NCBI RefSeq assembly: GCF_000518985.1
Contig: NZ_JAEQ01000025.1
Span: forward strand, 1-58,187
DNA from: Chelativorans sp. J32
GTDB taxonomy: Bacteria; Pseudomonadota; Alphaproteobacteria; Rhizobiales; Rhizobiaceae
DNA: 58,187 bases
Direction: 5' to 3'
Made by a program: the position numbers and the translations under genes. The notes below the pieces were generated by a model. That model was given only the letters and a program-made list of their open reading frames with translations, ran no database searches and was not told where the DNA came from. Below are positions 28,791 to 37,930 of this stretch, one piece after another; position 1 is the first letter of the stretch; the number at the start of each line of letters is the position of its first letter.

Positions 28791-28874
28791 GGCTGAGGCG
28801 GCCAGGCTCGTTGTGCCGCTGCTTCCTCCTGCAGCGCCGACGGTTGTGCTCGCAATGGGGCACACCGGAGATCG

Positions 28875-29858
28875 TTATCCCCATAGTTCCGGCTCGGGCG
28901 GCGCCACGAGCGCGCCGTCATAGGCGAGCCCAGGGATACGGTCGCGCGCAAGCAGGAGAGGGCCGTCAAGGTCGACATATTCAGCACCCTGCGCCAGCAG
29001 GACCGCCGGCGCCATCGCCAGCGACGTGCCCACCATGCAGCCCACCATGATCGAGAAACCGAGCGCACGAGCCCGATCGCGCAGGAGAATTGCCTCCGTG
29101 AGGCCGCCTGTCTTGTCGAGCTTGATGTTCACTGCATCGTAGAGACCGCGAAGCCCTTCGAGATCAGCTGTCGTATGCAGGCTTTCGTCGGCGCAGATCG
29201 CTATGGGATGCGCGATTTCGCGCAGAAGGGCGTCCCTGCCGGCGGGAAGCGGCTGTTCAACAAGCGCCACGCGGTGTGTCGCCGCTATCCGCAGATATTC
29301 CTCGATATTATTCTCGGTCCAGCCTTCGTTCGCATCGAGGATGAGCCGGCTCTTCGGGGCGGCAGATGCAACAGCCTTTATCCGTGCTTCGTCATCTTCT
29401 CCGCCGACCTTGATCTTCAGGAGGGGCCGGGAAGCATATTGACGCGCTTGGCTTGCCATCTCTTCGGGGGTGCCTAGGGAGATCGTTTGAGCCGTGACCA
29501 GCGGCTGGGGAGGGGCGACGCAGACAGCTTGCGCCACACGCCTGCCCATCCGTTTGGCTTCCAGGTCCCAAAGCGCGCAATCGATCGCGTTGCGCGCAGC
29601 TCCCGCGGGCATACGCTTCAGCAATGTATGCCGGTCGATGCCGTTGGCGATATCCGCCCGCATCTCTTCAATTTGTGCGGCGACGCTTTCCAAGGATTCG
29701 CCGTAACGGGCGTAGGGCACGCACTCCCCCCATCCCCTGGCCTCTCCCTCGGAAATCGTACAGGTGAGCACCCGCGCTTCGGTCTTGGCACCGCGCGAGA
29801 TTCGGAACACGCCTGCGATCGGGAAATTTTCGATCTGGATGGAGATTGAGCGTGACAT
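28875..29858 (-). CDS. dgcA: enolase-superfamily dipeptide epimerase (N-acetyl-D-glutamate racemase DgcA type)
   Basis: 327-residue muconate-lactonizing subgroup enzyme. The catalytic Lys pair is in LLKIKVGG, metal ligands are in LILDANEG, LVEQPLP and ICADESLH, and the second Lys is in NIKLDKTGG. Rhizobial relatives are named DgcA (N-acetyl-D-Glu racemase) and normally sit with dgcN; no dgcN is present here, so an L-Ala-D/L-Glu epimerase role in peptidoglycan recycling is also possible. Start at ATG 29858, preceded by GAGG. Divergent from the MCE transporter operon. Confidence 0.8.
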   Translation of the reverse strand: MSRSISIQIENFPIAGVFRISRGAKTEARVLTCTISEGEARGWGECVPYARYGESLESVAAQIEEMRADIANGIDRHTLLKRMPAGAARNAIDCALWDLEAKRMGRRVAQAVCVAPPQPLVTAQTISLGTPEEMASQARQYASRPLLKIKVGGEDDEARIKAVASAAPKSRLILDANEGWTENNIEEYLRIAATHRVALVEQPLPAGRDALLREIAHPIAICADESLHTTADLEGLRGLYDAVNIKLDKTGGLTEAILLRDRARALGFSIMVGCMVGTSLAMAPAVLLAQGAEYVDLDGPLLLARDRIPGLAYDGALVAPPEPELWG

Positions 29859-29963
29859 GAAAACCTCAGACGATCGAGAGAGCGGCAACGTATCTTGTCT
29901 ATGCAAAGCTTTCGGGGGCAAGGGCGTTTTCTTCTCGGTCTCGCCGCTTTAAGGATGTTGGGT

Positions 29964-31151
29964 ATGGTGTTCAACATTCTGACGCGGAGAAATGGCACTG
30001 CCCAGGAGCGCGACCCGACCGCGCCGCAGCTTGAGTTGCGCGAAGACGAGGGGGCGCTTTTCTGCCGGCTCTCGGGCAATTGGACCACGCGCACGGTGAG
30101 CCAGGTGGACGAGCCCATGCGTCTTCTGCGCGATCGGAGGGATGCGAAGGCTCTCGAAATCGACCTGAGCGATGTGGGCCAGCTCGACACGGCAGGGGCT
30201 TGGCTGGTGGCCAGGGTGATCGCTGCCCAGAAACAGAGGGGAACCGAGGTCCTTGTCACCGGCGCTTCCGATGCGGCGGCCATTCTGCTGGCGGCCGTCG
30301 GTCCGACAGCGGAGGAGCCTGTTCTTCCCAAGGACGCACGTCGCGGCTCGGCGCTCGTCGCCATACTGGTGGCAATCGGACAGACCATCTACGACATCAA
30401 GGACGATTTCCTCTACGGGATGAATATCCTGGGCGCGACCATCAGCGGCGCGCAGATGAAGCTTGGGCGCGGGCACGCGGTGAATCTCGCCGCCATAGCC
30501 AGTCAGATCGATCGTATGGGCGTCGGGTCCATTCCGATCATCGTGTTAATGTCGGCCGTGGTGGGCGCCATCATTGCTCAGCAGGGTGCCTTCCAGCTCC
30601 GTTATTTTGGTGCCGAGATCTTTGTGGTCGACCTGGTCGGCATCCTGATCCTGCGAGAACTCGGCGTCCTTCTGACCGCCATCATGATCGCAGGTCGTTC
30701 CGGCAGCGCCATCACCGCCGAGATCGGTTCGATGAAAATGCGCGAGGAGGTCGATGCGCTGACCGTGATCGGGCTCAACCCGGTCGGCGTTCTGGTCTTT
30801 CCTCGCCTGGTTGCGCTTGTCGTGGCCGTTCCATGCCTCACGATCATTGCCAATTTCGCGGCCTTGGGCGGAGCTATCCTTGTCGCCTGGTTCTATTCGG
30901 ACATCGCGCCGCCAACCTTCATCCAGCGCCTCCACGACGCGATCGATCTCACCAGCATCTTTGCCGGCCTGATCAAGGCTCCCTTTATGGCGCTCATCAT
31001 CGGGATCATCGCCTCGGTCGAGGGCATGAAGGTGGGTGGTAGCGCCGAATCCCTCGGCAGGCACGTGACATCGTCGGTCGTTAAAACGATCTTTCTCGTC
31101 ATCGTGGTCGATGGTCTTTTCGCCATGTTCTATGCAGCGATCGACTTCTGA
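29964..31151 (+). CDS. MlaE-family lipid ABC transporter permease with fused N-terminal STAS domain
   Basis: 395 residues from the preferred ATG 29964 (AAGGA eight bases upstream); in-frame ATGs at 29895 and 29955 are alternatives. Residues ~15-120 form a STAS (MlaB-like) domain: RLSGNWTTRTVSQVDEP and EIDLSDVGQLDTAGAWLVAR. The rest is the MlaE permease, with the motif ITAEIGSMKMREEVDAL in the EQ-type loop and about five membrane helices. In E. coli MlaB and MlaE are separate proteins; here they are one. First gene of an operon with MlaF-, MlaD- and PqiC-like genes. Confidence 0.88.
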   Translation: MVFNILTRRNGTAQERDPTAPQLELREDEGALFCRLSGNWTTRTVSQVDEPMRLLRDRRDAKALEIDLSDVGQLDTAGAWLVARVIAAQKQRGTEVLVTGASDAAAILLAAVGPTAEEPVLPKDARRGSALVAILVAIGQTIYDIKDDFLYGMNILGATISGAQMKLGRGHAVNLAAIASQIDRMGVGSIPIIVLMSAVVGAIIAQQGAFQLRYFGAEIFVVDLVGILILRELGVLLTAIMIAGRSGSAITAEIGSMKMREEVDALTVIGLNPVGVLVFPRLVALVVAVPCLTIIANFAALGGAILVAWFYSDIAPPTFIQRLHDAIDLTSIFAGLIKAPFMALIIGIIASVEGMKVGGSAESLGRHVTSSVVKTIFLVIVVDGLFAMFYAAIDF

Positions 31152-31152
31152 G

Positions 31153-31980
31153 ATGGCGACGGAAACTTACGAGACCCCCCACCAGGCTTCCCACCAAGGG
31201 GGCGCGGCCGCGGCCGCAAATGGCTCCGAGGTCGTGTTGGAGGCTCGCGATATCACCGTGCGGTTCGGGCGGACGACGGTGCTGGAACACCTTTCGCTTG
31301 ATGTCTATCGCGGGGAGATCCTCGGCTTCGTTGGCGCTTCAGGCGCCGGAAAATCCGTGCTTCTCCGAACGATCCTGGGGCTGATCCCGAAGCAGGCGGG
31401 CACGATCTGCATGTATGGCCAGGATCTTGCCGACCTCAATGAAGCTCAGCGTATGCTCATCGATATGCGCCAGGGGGTGCTTTTCCAGCATGGTGCGCTG
31501 TTCTCCGCCCTGACGGTGCTTGAGAACATTCAGGTGCCTATGCGGGAATATCTCGATCTCCCCCGCAAGCTCATGGACGAACTCGCTCTGTTAAAGCTGG
31601 AGCTTGTGGGATTAAGGCGAGATGCTGCCAATAAATTTCCCTCGGAGCTTTCCGGTGGTATGATCAAGCGTGCCGCCCTCGCACGTGCACTTGCGCTTGA
31701 TCCGGATATCGTCTTCCTTGACGAGCCGACTTCAGGGCTCGATCCGATCGGAGCGGCGGAATTCGACGAGTTGGTCGCGAAAATGCGCGATACGATGGGC
31801 CTGACCGTCTATATGGTCACCCATGATCTCGACAGTCTTCTCACCGTATGTGACAGGATCGCTGTGCTGGGCAACAAACGGGTGCTCGTGGAAGGCACGG
31901 TGGACGACATGATGAGGAGCGAAGAGCCCTGGGTAAAGTCGTATTTCCGAGGCAAGCGTGCCCGACAGGTTGTGCGCTGA
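31153..31980 (+). CDS. MlaF-like ABC transporter ATP-binding protein
   Basis: 275 residues; Walker A GASGAGKS, signature LSGGMIKRAALARAL, Walker B DPDIVFLDEPTSG and H-loop VTHDL are all intact. An extra N-terminal tail rich in Ala/Gln precedes the domain. The ATG follows the permease stop by one base. It should power the MlaE/MCE complex that moves lipids between inner and outer membranes; direction is not known from sequence. Confidence 0.9.
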   Translation: MATETYETPHQASHQGGAAAAANGSEVVLEARDITVRFGRTTVLEHLSLDVYRGEILGFVGASGAGKSVLLRTILGLIPKQAGTICMYGQDLADLNEAQRMLIDMRQGVLFQHGALFSALTVLENIQVPMREYLDLPRKLMDELALLKLELVGLRRDAANKFPSELSGGMIKRAALARALALDPDIVFLDEPTSGLDPIGAAEFDELVAKMRDTMGLTVYMVTHDLDSLLTVCDRIAVLGNKRVLVEGTVDDMMRSEEPWVKSYFRGKRARQVVR

Positions 31981-32003
31981 AGATGAACAAAGATGCTTAG
32001 ATA

Positions 32004-33380
32004 ATGGAAACAAAAGCAAATTACGTCATCGTCGGGATCTTCACCGTCTTTGCCATCCTGGCGGCATTCGGCTTTGTCTATTGGACGGCCGGCGTCGGCG
32101 ACAGCAGCAATATGGCGCCCATCCGATTCAGGATACCCGGTTCGGCCGCGGGCCTTGGAACAGGCAGCGCCGTACTTTTCAACGGTGTGCGGGTGGGCAC
32201 GGTGGAACGGGTCCAGATCGATCCGAACAATCCGGCTATTGCCATTGCCGACGCCCGTGTCGACCGCAAAACACCGATCACCAAGTCAACCCAGGCCGAT
32301 ATCGGGCTGGCAAGCCTCACCACCGGGCAGGCCAATGTCGATCTAACGGGCGGAAATCCGCGAGAGCCGAATCTCCTCCAGCTTGCGGAAGAACAGGGCA
32401 CGATCGCGGAGATGACGGCCAATCCTTCGGCGGTCAGTAATTTGCTACAGAGTGCACAAGGCCTCATGGCGCGCGCCGATTCAGTCGTGGACCAACTCGA
32501 GGAATTCGTGACCGACGCGCGCGGCCCGCTCACGCAAACGGTTCGCAATGTCGAGACATTTTCCGGCGCTTTGGCACGCAATGCGCAGGGCATCGACGAC
32601 TTCCTGGCGAATGTCAGCGCGCTGTCCCAAAGCATCTCCGGTGTTTCAGGCCAGCTCGATTCGACCTTGAGGGCGGCGGAAGACCTGATCACCTCCGTGG
32701 ACAAGGATCGCATCGCTAATATCGTGCAGAATGTCGAAACCTTTACTCAACGTCTGGATAGCGTCAGCGGCCAGTTCGACACGATCGCAACAGGCGTGAA
32801 CGAGGCCGTGGGTTCGCTTTCGAGTTTCTCCACCCAAGCCAATGAAACGCTGCAAAGGGTCGACAGGCTCGTGGCCGGCGTCGATCCTGATCAGGTCTCA
32901 GACGCCGTGCGCAATTTCCAGCAGGCAAGCGAGGCGATCAACAAGGCTTCCGCGCAAATCGCAGAAGTCACCGACACGGTGAGCGACAGGACCGAAGACA
33001 TCGATCAGTTCATTACCGATGCGAAGGAGCTCGCAAGCCGGCTCAACGCAGCCTCCGTCCGGGTGGATGGCGTGCTGGCCAAGCTCGATGGAATGCTGGG
33101 CTCCGGAGAGGGGCAGGATCTCTTTGCCGAGGCAAGCTCCACGCTCAAGTCGTTCCGGCAAGTCGCCGACACGCTTAATGCGCGGCTCGGTCCGATTACG
33201 GAAGGACTTTCGCGCTTTTCCGGCCAGGGCTTACGCGACGTGGAAGCGCTGGTCGGGGATGCACGACGGGCCATTTCCCGCATCGAGAGCGCCGTTAGTG
33301 ATCTAGAGCGAAACCCGCAGCGCATCATTACCGGTGGAGATGGCACGATCCGGCGCTATGACGAGCGGGCGCGCCGTTGA
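32004..33380 (+). CDS. MCE (MlaD-like) lipid-binding protein
   Basis: 458 residues, with one N-terminal membrane anchor (YVIVGIFTVFAILAAFGFVY) and one MCE domain (about residues 35-120, with GLGTGSAVLFNGVRVG). A long predicted helical region follows (150-400), with repeated NVETFSGAL/NVETFTQRL-type segments that could form a periplasmic needle or tube, as in longer MCE proteins. It is 24 bases after the ATPase gene. The long C-terminal part distinguishes it from the short E. coli MlaD. Confidence 0.88.
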   Translation: METKANYVIVGIFTVFAILAAFGFVYWTAGVGDSSNMAPIRFRIPGSAAGLGTGSAVLFNGVRVGTVERVQIDPNNPAIAIADARVDRKTPITKSTQADIGLASLTTGQANVDLTGGNPREPNLLQLAEEQGTIAEMTANPSAVSNLLQSAQGLMARADSVVDQLEEFVTDARGPLTQTVRNVETFSGALARNAQGIDDFLANVSALSQSISGVSGQLDSTLRAAEDLITSVDKDRIANIVQNVETFTQRLDSVSGQFDTIATGVNEAVGSLSSFSTQANETLQRVDRLVAGVDPDQVSDAVRNFQQASEAINKASAQIAEVTDTVSDRTEDIDQFITDAKELASRLNAASVRVDGVLAKLDGMLGSGEGQDLFAEASSTLKSFRQVADTLNARLGPITEGLSRFSGQGLRDVEALVGDARRAISRIESAVSDLERNPQRIITGGDGTIRRYDERARR

Positions 33381-33411
33381 CAAGCTTTAAGGTCATCCGC
33401 AAGAAAGGTCG

Positions 33412-34044
33412 ATGGGGCCGAATCCGTCTTTCAGGAGCAAGCGGTTGGGATTGAAGCGGGCTTATTGCGGGCTGTTGATCCTGAGCCTGATGCTCGGCGG
33501 TTGCGCCGCTATCCCGGGCTTTGGCCCTCGTCCTGTGGATGTCTATGATCTCACTGCTCCGGCACTCCAGCTTGCGGCCGCAAGGCGATCACGCACCCAG
33601 ATCCTGGTGCCGGAGCCGGAAGCCCTGAAGATCCTTGACGGCGAGGACATCGCCATCCGTACTTCCAGCGGTGCTCTTCAGCTCCTGAGCGGCGCACGCT
33701 GGTCGGACCGGCTGCCGCGACTTGTGCAAGCCGGATTGGTCGAAGCCTATCAGCGGTCCGGCAGCCTGGCTGGTGTCGGCCGGCCGGGCGAAGGTCTCGC
33801 GATCGACTATCAGGTGATCGTGGACATCCGCTCGTTCGAGGTGCAGGTGGGAAGCGGCTCGGCCTATGTCCAGCTCTTCGTGCGCGTCCTTGACGATCGC
33901 ACGGGCCAAGTGCGTGCTTCCCGCGATTTTTCTGCCACTGCGACGGTGACCGGAAGTGGCGATGTTGCGTTCGTGGCCGCTCTCAATCAGGCATTCAACG
34001 CCGCGGCGAGCGATATCGTGGATTGGTCATTGGGCGTGATGTAG
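33412..34044 (+). CDS. ABC-type transport auxiliary lipoprotein (PqiC-like)
   Basis: 210 residues with a lipobox (LSLMLGGC, Cys at about residue 27) after a positively charged N terminus, then the PqiC/ABC_trans_aux domain starting VYDLTAPALQL. Family members are outer-membrane-facing lipoproteins that partner MCE systems. It closes the four-gene operon (permease, ATPase, MCE, lipoprotein) and is followed by a strong bidirectional terminator. Confidence 0.82.
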   Translation: MGPNPSFRSKRLGLKRAYCGLLILSLMLGGCAAIPGFGPRPVDVYDLTAPALQLAAARRSRTQILVPEPEALKILDGEDIAIRTSSGALQLLSGARWSDRLPRLVQAGLVEAYQRSGSLAGVGRPGEGLAIDYQVIVDIRSFEVQVGSGSAYVQLFVRVLDDRTGQVRASRDFSATATVTGSGDVAFVAALNQAFNAAASDIVDWSLGVM

Positions 34045-34115
34045 TCGCAGGTGCGACGGCATTCCCAAGCGCCGCTGCTACCGCCACCACCTAGTCAACT
34101 AGTTCTCTGTCGGCA

Positions 34116-34149
34116 ATAAAAAAGCCCCCGTTTCCGAGGGCTTTTTATT
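34116..34149. terminator. bidirectional Rho-independent terminator
   Basis: AATAAAAAAGCCC pairs with GGGCTTTTTATT around a CCGTTTCCGA loop. The A-run and T-run give a U-tract in both directions, so it can end both the MCE transporter operon (plus) and glnA (minus). Confidence 0.88.
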
Positions 34150-34164
34150 GCATTCAAGAACGGC

Positions 34165-35574
34165 TCAGACCGAATAGTACATGTCGAATTCGACCGGGTG
34201 CGGCGTCATCTCGAAGCGCAGCACTTCGGCCATCTTCAGCTCGATATAGGAGTCGATCTGATCGTCGTCGAAGACGCCGCCGGCCTTCAGGAAGCCGCGA
34301 TCCTTGTCGAGGCTCATGAGGGCCTCGCGCAGTGATCCGCAGACGGTCGGGACCTTCTTGAGTTCCTTCGGCGGCAGGTCGTAGAGATCCTTGTCCATCG
34401 CCTGGCCCGGATGGATCTTGTTCTTGATCCCGTCGATGCCGGCCATCAGGAGGGCTGCGAAGCACAGATAGGGATTGGCCGTGGGATCAGGGAAACGGAC
34501 CTCGACGCGCTTCGACTTGGGCGAGGTGCCAAAGGGAATGCGACACGAAGCGGAGCGATTGCGCGCAGAATAGGCGAGCAAGACCGGCGCTTCAAAGCCT
34601 GGCACCAAGCGCTTGTAGGAGTTCGTCGTCGGGTTGGTGAAGGCGTTGATCGCCTTGGCATGCTTGATGATGCCGCCGATGTAGTAAAGGCAAGTCTCGG
34701 AGAGGCCGGCATACTCGTTGCCGGCGAAGGTGGGCTTGCCTTCCTTCCAGATCGACTGATGCACGTGCATGCCCGAGCCATTGTCGCCATAGATGGGCTT
34801 CGGCATGAATGTTGCCGTCTTGCCATAGGCATTGGCGACCTGATGCACGACATACTTGTAGATCTGCATCTTGTCGGCGTTGCGCACCAGGGTGTCGAAC
34901 TTGATGCCAAGCTCGTGCTGGGCTGCGGCGACCTCGTGATGGTGCTTTTCTACCCTGACGCCCATCTCCGTGAGGACCGAGAGCATCTCGGAACGCATGT
35001 CCTGCAGCGAGTCGATCGGCGGGACGGGGAAGTAGCCGCCCTTCACGCGTGGCCGGTGACCGAGATTGCCGGTCTCGTAATCGGTGTCGTCGTTGGACGG
35101 AAGCTCGGAGGAATCCAGCTTGAAGCCGGTGTTGTAGGGATCGGCTTTGTACTTCACGTCGTCGAAAATAAAGAACTCGGCCTCAGGTCCCACATAGACG
35201 GTATCGCCAATGCCTTCCGCCCGCAAATAGGCCTCTGCCTTCTTGGCGATGCCCCGAGGATCGCGGTTGTAGGCTTCGCCGGAAACCGGGTCCAGGATGT
35301 CGCACAGGATGACCATCGTGGACTGGGCGAAGAAGGGATCCATGTGAGCCGATTCGGTATCCGGCATCAGGACCATGTCGGACTCGTTGATGGCCTTCCA
35401 GCCGGCAATCGAGGAACCGTCGAACATGACGCCGTCGGCGAACATGTCCTCGTCCACCTCGGCGACGTCCATCGTCACGTGCTGGAGCTTGCCCTTCGGG
35501 TCCGTAAAGCGCAGGTCAACGAACTTAACATCGCTGTCCTTGATCTGCTTCAGGATGTCCTGTGCTGTCGTCAT
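34165..35574 (-). CDS. glnA: type I glutamine synthetase
   Basis: Makes glutamine from glutamate, ammonia and ATP; main ammonia-assimilation enzyme. 469 residues, with the GS signatures [18 protein letters not shown], the ATP-binding [14 protein letters not shown] and the adenylylation-site Tyr in [10 protein letters not shown] near residue 400, showing control by GlnE. Start ATG 35574. It follows glnB by 55 bases and is presumably co-transcribed from the glnB promoter, possibly with its own promoter in the gap. Confidence 0.95.
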   Translation of the reverse strand: MTTAQDILKQIKDSDVKFVDLRFTDPKGKLQHVTMDVAEVDEDMFADGVMFDGSSIAGWKAINESDMVLMPDTESAHMDPFFAQSTMVILCDILDPVSGEAYNRDPRGIAKKAEAYLRAEGIGDTVYVGPEAEFFIFDDVKYKADPYNTGFKLDSSELPSNDDTDYETGNLGHRPRVKGGYFPVPPIDSLQDMRSEMLSVLTEMGVRVEKHHHEVAAAQHELGIKFDTLVRNADKMQIYKYVVHQVANAYGKTATFMPKPIYGDNGSGMHVHQSIWKEGKPTFAGNEYAGLSETCLYYIGGIIKHAKAINAFTNPTTNSYKRLVPGFEAPVLLAYSARNRSASCRIPFGTSPKSKRVEVRFPDPTANPYLCFAALLMAGIDGIKNKIHPGQAMDKDLYDLPPKELKKVPTVCGSLREALMSLDKDRGFLKAGGVFDDDQIDSYIELKMAEVLRFEMTPHPVEFDMYYSV

Positions 35575-35612
35575 TCTCTTCAACCCCTGTAAGTGAGAAC
35601 TCTTCTTGCAAT

Positions 35613-35628
35613 TCGGCCGTGCGGCCGG
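35613..35628 (-). other. GC hairpin between glnB and glnA
   Basis: CGGCCG TG CGGCCG forms a short strong stem at the end of glnB, followed by no U-run. It may attenuate or stabilise the glnB-glnA transcript. Confidence 0.4.
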
Positions 35629-35629
35629 T

Positions 35630-36172
<543 letters not shown>

Positions 36173-36266
36173 TTAAAAGGCAAGCCTGAAAGGGTGACGG
36201 GGCGAAACCCGATTTACGGCGCCCGCTTCCGCGAGCAAAAATGCCTCACTCAACGGGTGTTTCGGT

Positions 36267-37766
36267 ATGCACGAACTTCTTTCTCCTGAGGAAATGGCGC
36301 GCGCTGATCGGCTTGCGGCTGAGATGGGGCCACTCGATGGCTATGATCTCATGCGCAATGCGGGCGCGGCTGTGGCGGCTGAGGCTCTCTCACGCTTTGG
36401 CGATACATCCGGCGTCGATATTCTCTGCGGTCCGGGGAACAATGGCGGCGACGGATATGTTGCGGCTCGCCTGCTTCAGGAGCGCGGGCTCGATGTGCGT
36501 GTTTGGCGAGAGGTGGAGCCAAGGCCCGGAACCGACGCGGCACGCGCGGCGGCAGATTGGCCTTCGCTCGCCGGCGGCTTGAAGGATTTTGTGCCGGAAC
36601 AGGGAAACCTGGTCATCGATGCAGTGTTCGGTGCAGGTCTCGCACGGCCGCTCGACGGCGCTTATGCAGACGCTCTTCGTCGCGTAGCAGCCGCCAAGGT
36701 GCCTGTCTTGGCCGTTGACCTTCCCTCGGGCGTATCAGGGGAGAGCGGGACGGTGTTGGGCACAGCCGCTTCCGCTAGCCTGACCGTCACATTTTTTCGC
36801 AAGAAGCCTGGACATGTCCTCTATCCGGGTCGGACGCTTTGCGGCGAGGTCGTGGTCGCCGATATCGGTATCGACAATCGTGTGCTCGATACAATCCGCC
36901 CACGATGCAGCGAGAACTTGCCGTCTCTTTGGCAGTCCCTCCTACGGCGACCGGCTGATGACACGCACAAATACGAGCGGGGTCATGCTGCGATCTTTTC
37001 CGGAGGCCCAACATCGACGGGAGCCGCGAGGCTTGGGGCGCGCGCAGCGGCTCGGGTTGGGGCAGGGGCTGTCACTTTGCTTTCGCCCGCTGCCGCTCTT
37101 GCCGTCAATGCCATGCATCTGACGTCGATCATGCTGAGACGGGTCGAGGCCGTTGACGAGCTTGAAGCCTTTCAGCGCGACAGGAGGGCTTCCGCTTATT
37201 TGCTCGGCCCCGGCTTTGGCATCAGCGAGAAAGCACGCATCTTTGCCGCCGCGGTCCTCAGAACGGGCGAGGACGGGCCTCCGGCGCATCTGGTGCTCGA
37301 CGCTGATGGGATCACCGCCTTCGCGCAGGAACCGGAACTGCTCTTTGCGGAGGCTGCTGGAAGGAAGGGGAGCATCGTGCTCACTCCGCATCTGGGTGAG
37401 TTCGCCCGCTTGTTCCCCGATCTTGCGGCCGACCGACACTTGTCGAAGCTTGGCAAGGCACGGGCCGCCGCCGCCCGCAGCGGTGCGATTGTGCTCCTGA
37501 AGGGGCCGGACACCATCATAGCCTCGCCCGATGGGCAGGCTTGCATCAACACGAATGGTACACCCTATCTGGCGACCGCAGGCTCGGGCGACGTGCTTGC
37601 GGGAATGATCACCGGGCTCTTGGCGCAAGGCATGCCGGCATATCCAGCGGCAGCGGCTGCCGCCTATCTTCATGCGGAGGCAGCGAAGGCTTTCGGACCG
37701 GGACTGATCGCCGAAGACCTGTGCGAAATTCTTCCCGGGGTGTTTCGGGAGTTCCTCCGCGATTAG
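36267..37766 (+). CDS. nnr: bifunctional NAD(P)H-hydrate repair enzyme (epimerase and ADP-dependent dehydratase)
   Basis: 499 residues. The N-terminal YjeF epimerase domain (1-215) contains YDLMRNAGAA and GPGNNGGDGYVAARLL; the C-terminal ribokinase-like dehydratase domain contains LTPHLGEFARLF, LLKGPDTIIASP and GSGDVLAGMITGLL. It repairs hydrated NAD(P)H. It diverges from glnB, an arrangement seen in related genomes. Start ATG 36267. Confidence 0.92.
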   Translation: MHELLSPEEMARADRLAAEMGPLDGYDLMRNAGAAVAAEALSRFGDTSGVDILCGPGNNGGDGYVAARLLQERGLDVRVWREVEPRPGTDAARAAADWPSLAGGLKDFVPEQGNLVIDAVFGAGLARPLDGAYADALRRVAAAKVPVLAVDLPSGVSGESGTVLGTAASASLTVTFFRKKPGHVLYPGRTLCGEVVVADIGIDNRVLDTIRPRCSENLPSLWQSLLRRPADDTHKYERGHAAIFSGGPTSTGAARLGARAAARVGAGAVTLLSPAAALAVNAMHLTSIMLRRVEAVDELEAFQRDRRASAYLLGPGFGISEKARIFAAAVLRTGEDGPPAHLVLDADGITAFAQEPELLFAEAAGRKGSIVLTPHLGEFARLFPDLAADRHLSKLGKARAAAARSGAIVLLKGPDTIIASPDGQACINTNGTPYLATAGSGDVLAGMITGLLAQGMPAYPAAAAAAYLHAEAAKAFGPGLIAEDLCEILPGVFREFLRD

Positions 37767-37852
37767 GCATTGGGCATCCCGCGCGGAGCAGCAGAGATCA
37801 TCATAAACGATATGTCGGTGTTAGCTCTAGGTAAACGATGGTTACAACTTGT

Positions 37853-37870
37853 CGCCAGCGTTCGCTGGCG
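37853..37870. promoter_or_regulatory. perfect palindrome upstream of the amine oxidase
   Basis: CGCCAGCG TT CGCTGGCG: a perfect eight-base inverted repeat with a two-base centre, 60 bases before the chosen start of the amine oxidase gene and 87 bases after nnr. No U-run follows, so it is better read as an operator or a leader hairpin than as a terminator. Function not established. Confidence 0.4.
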
Positions 37871-37930
37871 GATAAACAGGAGTATGCATACCTTCGCGCC
37901 TCGGAAGAATCTGCCGAGCGAGGAGAGTGG

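Noticed and set aside
34411-35592. Open frame of 393 codons antisense to glnA
   Set aside because: Entirely antisense to glnA with no ribosome site or motif.
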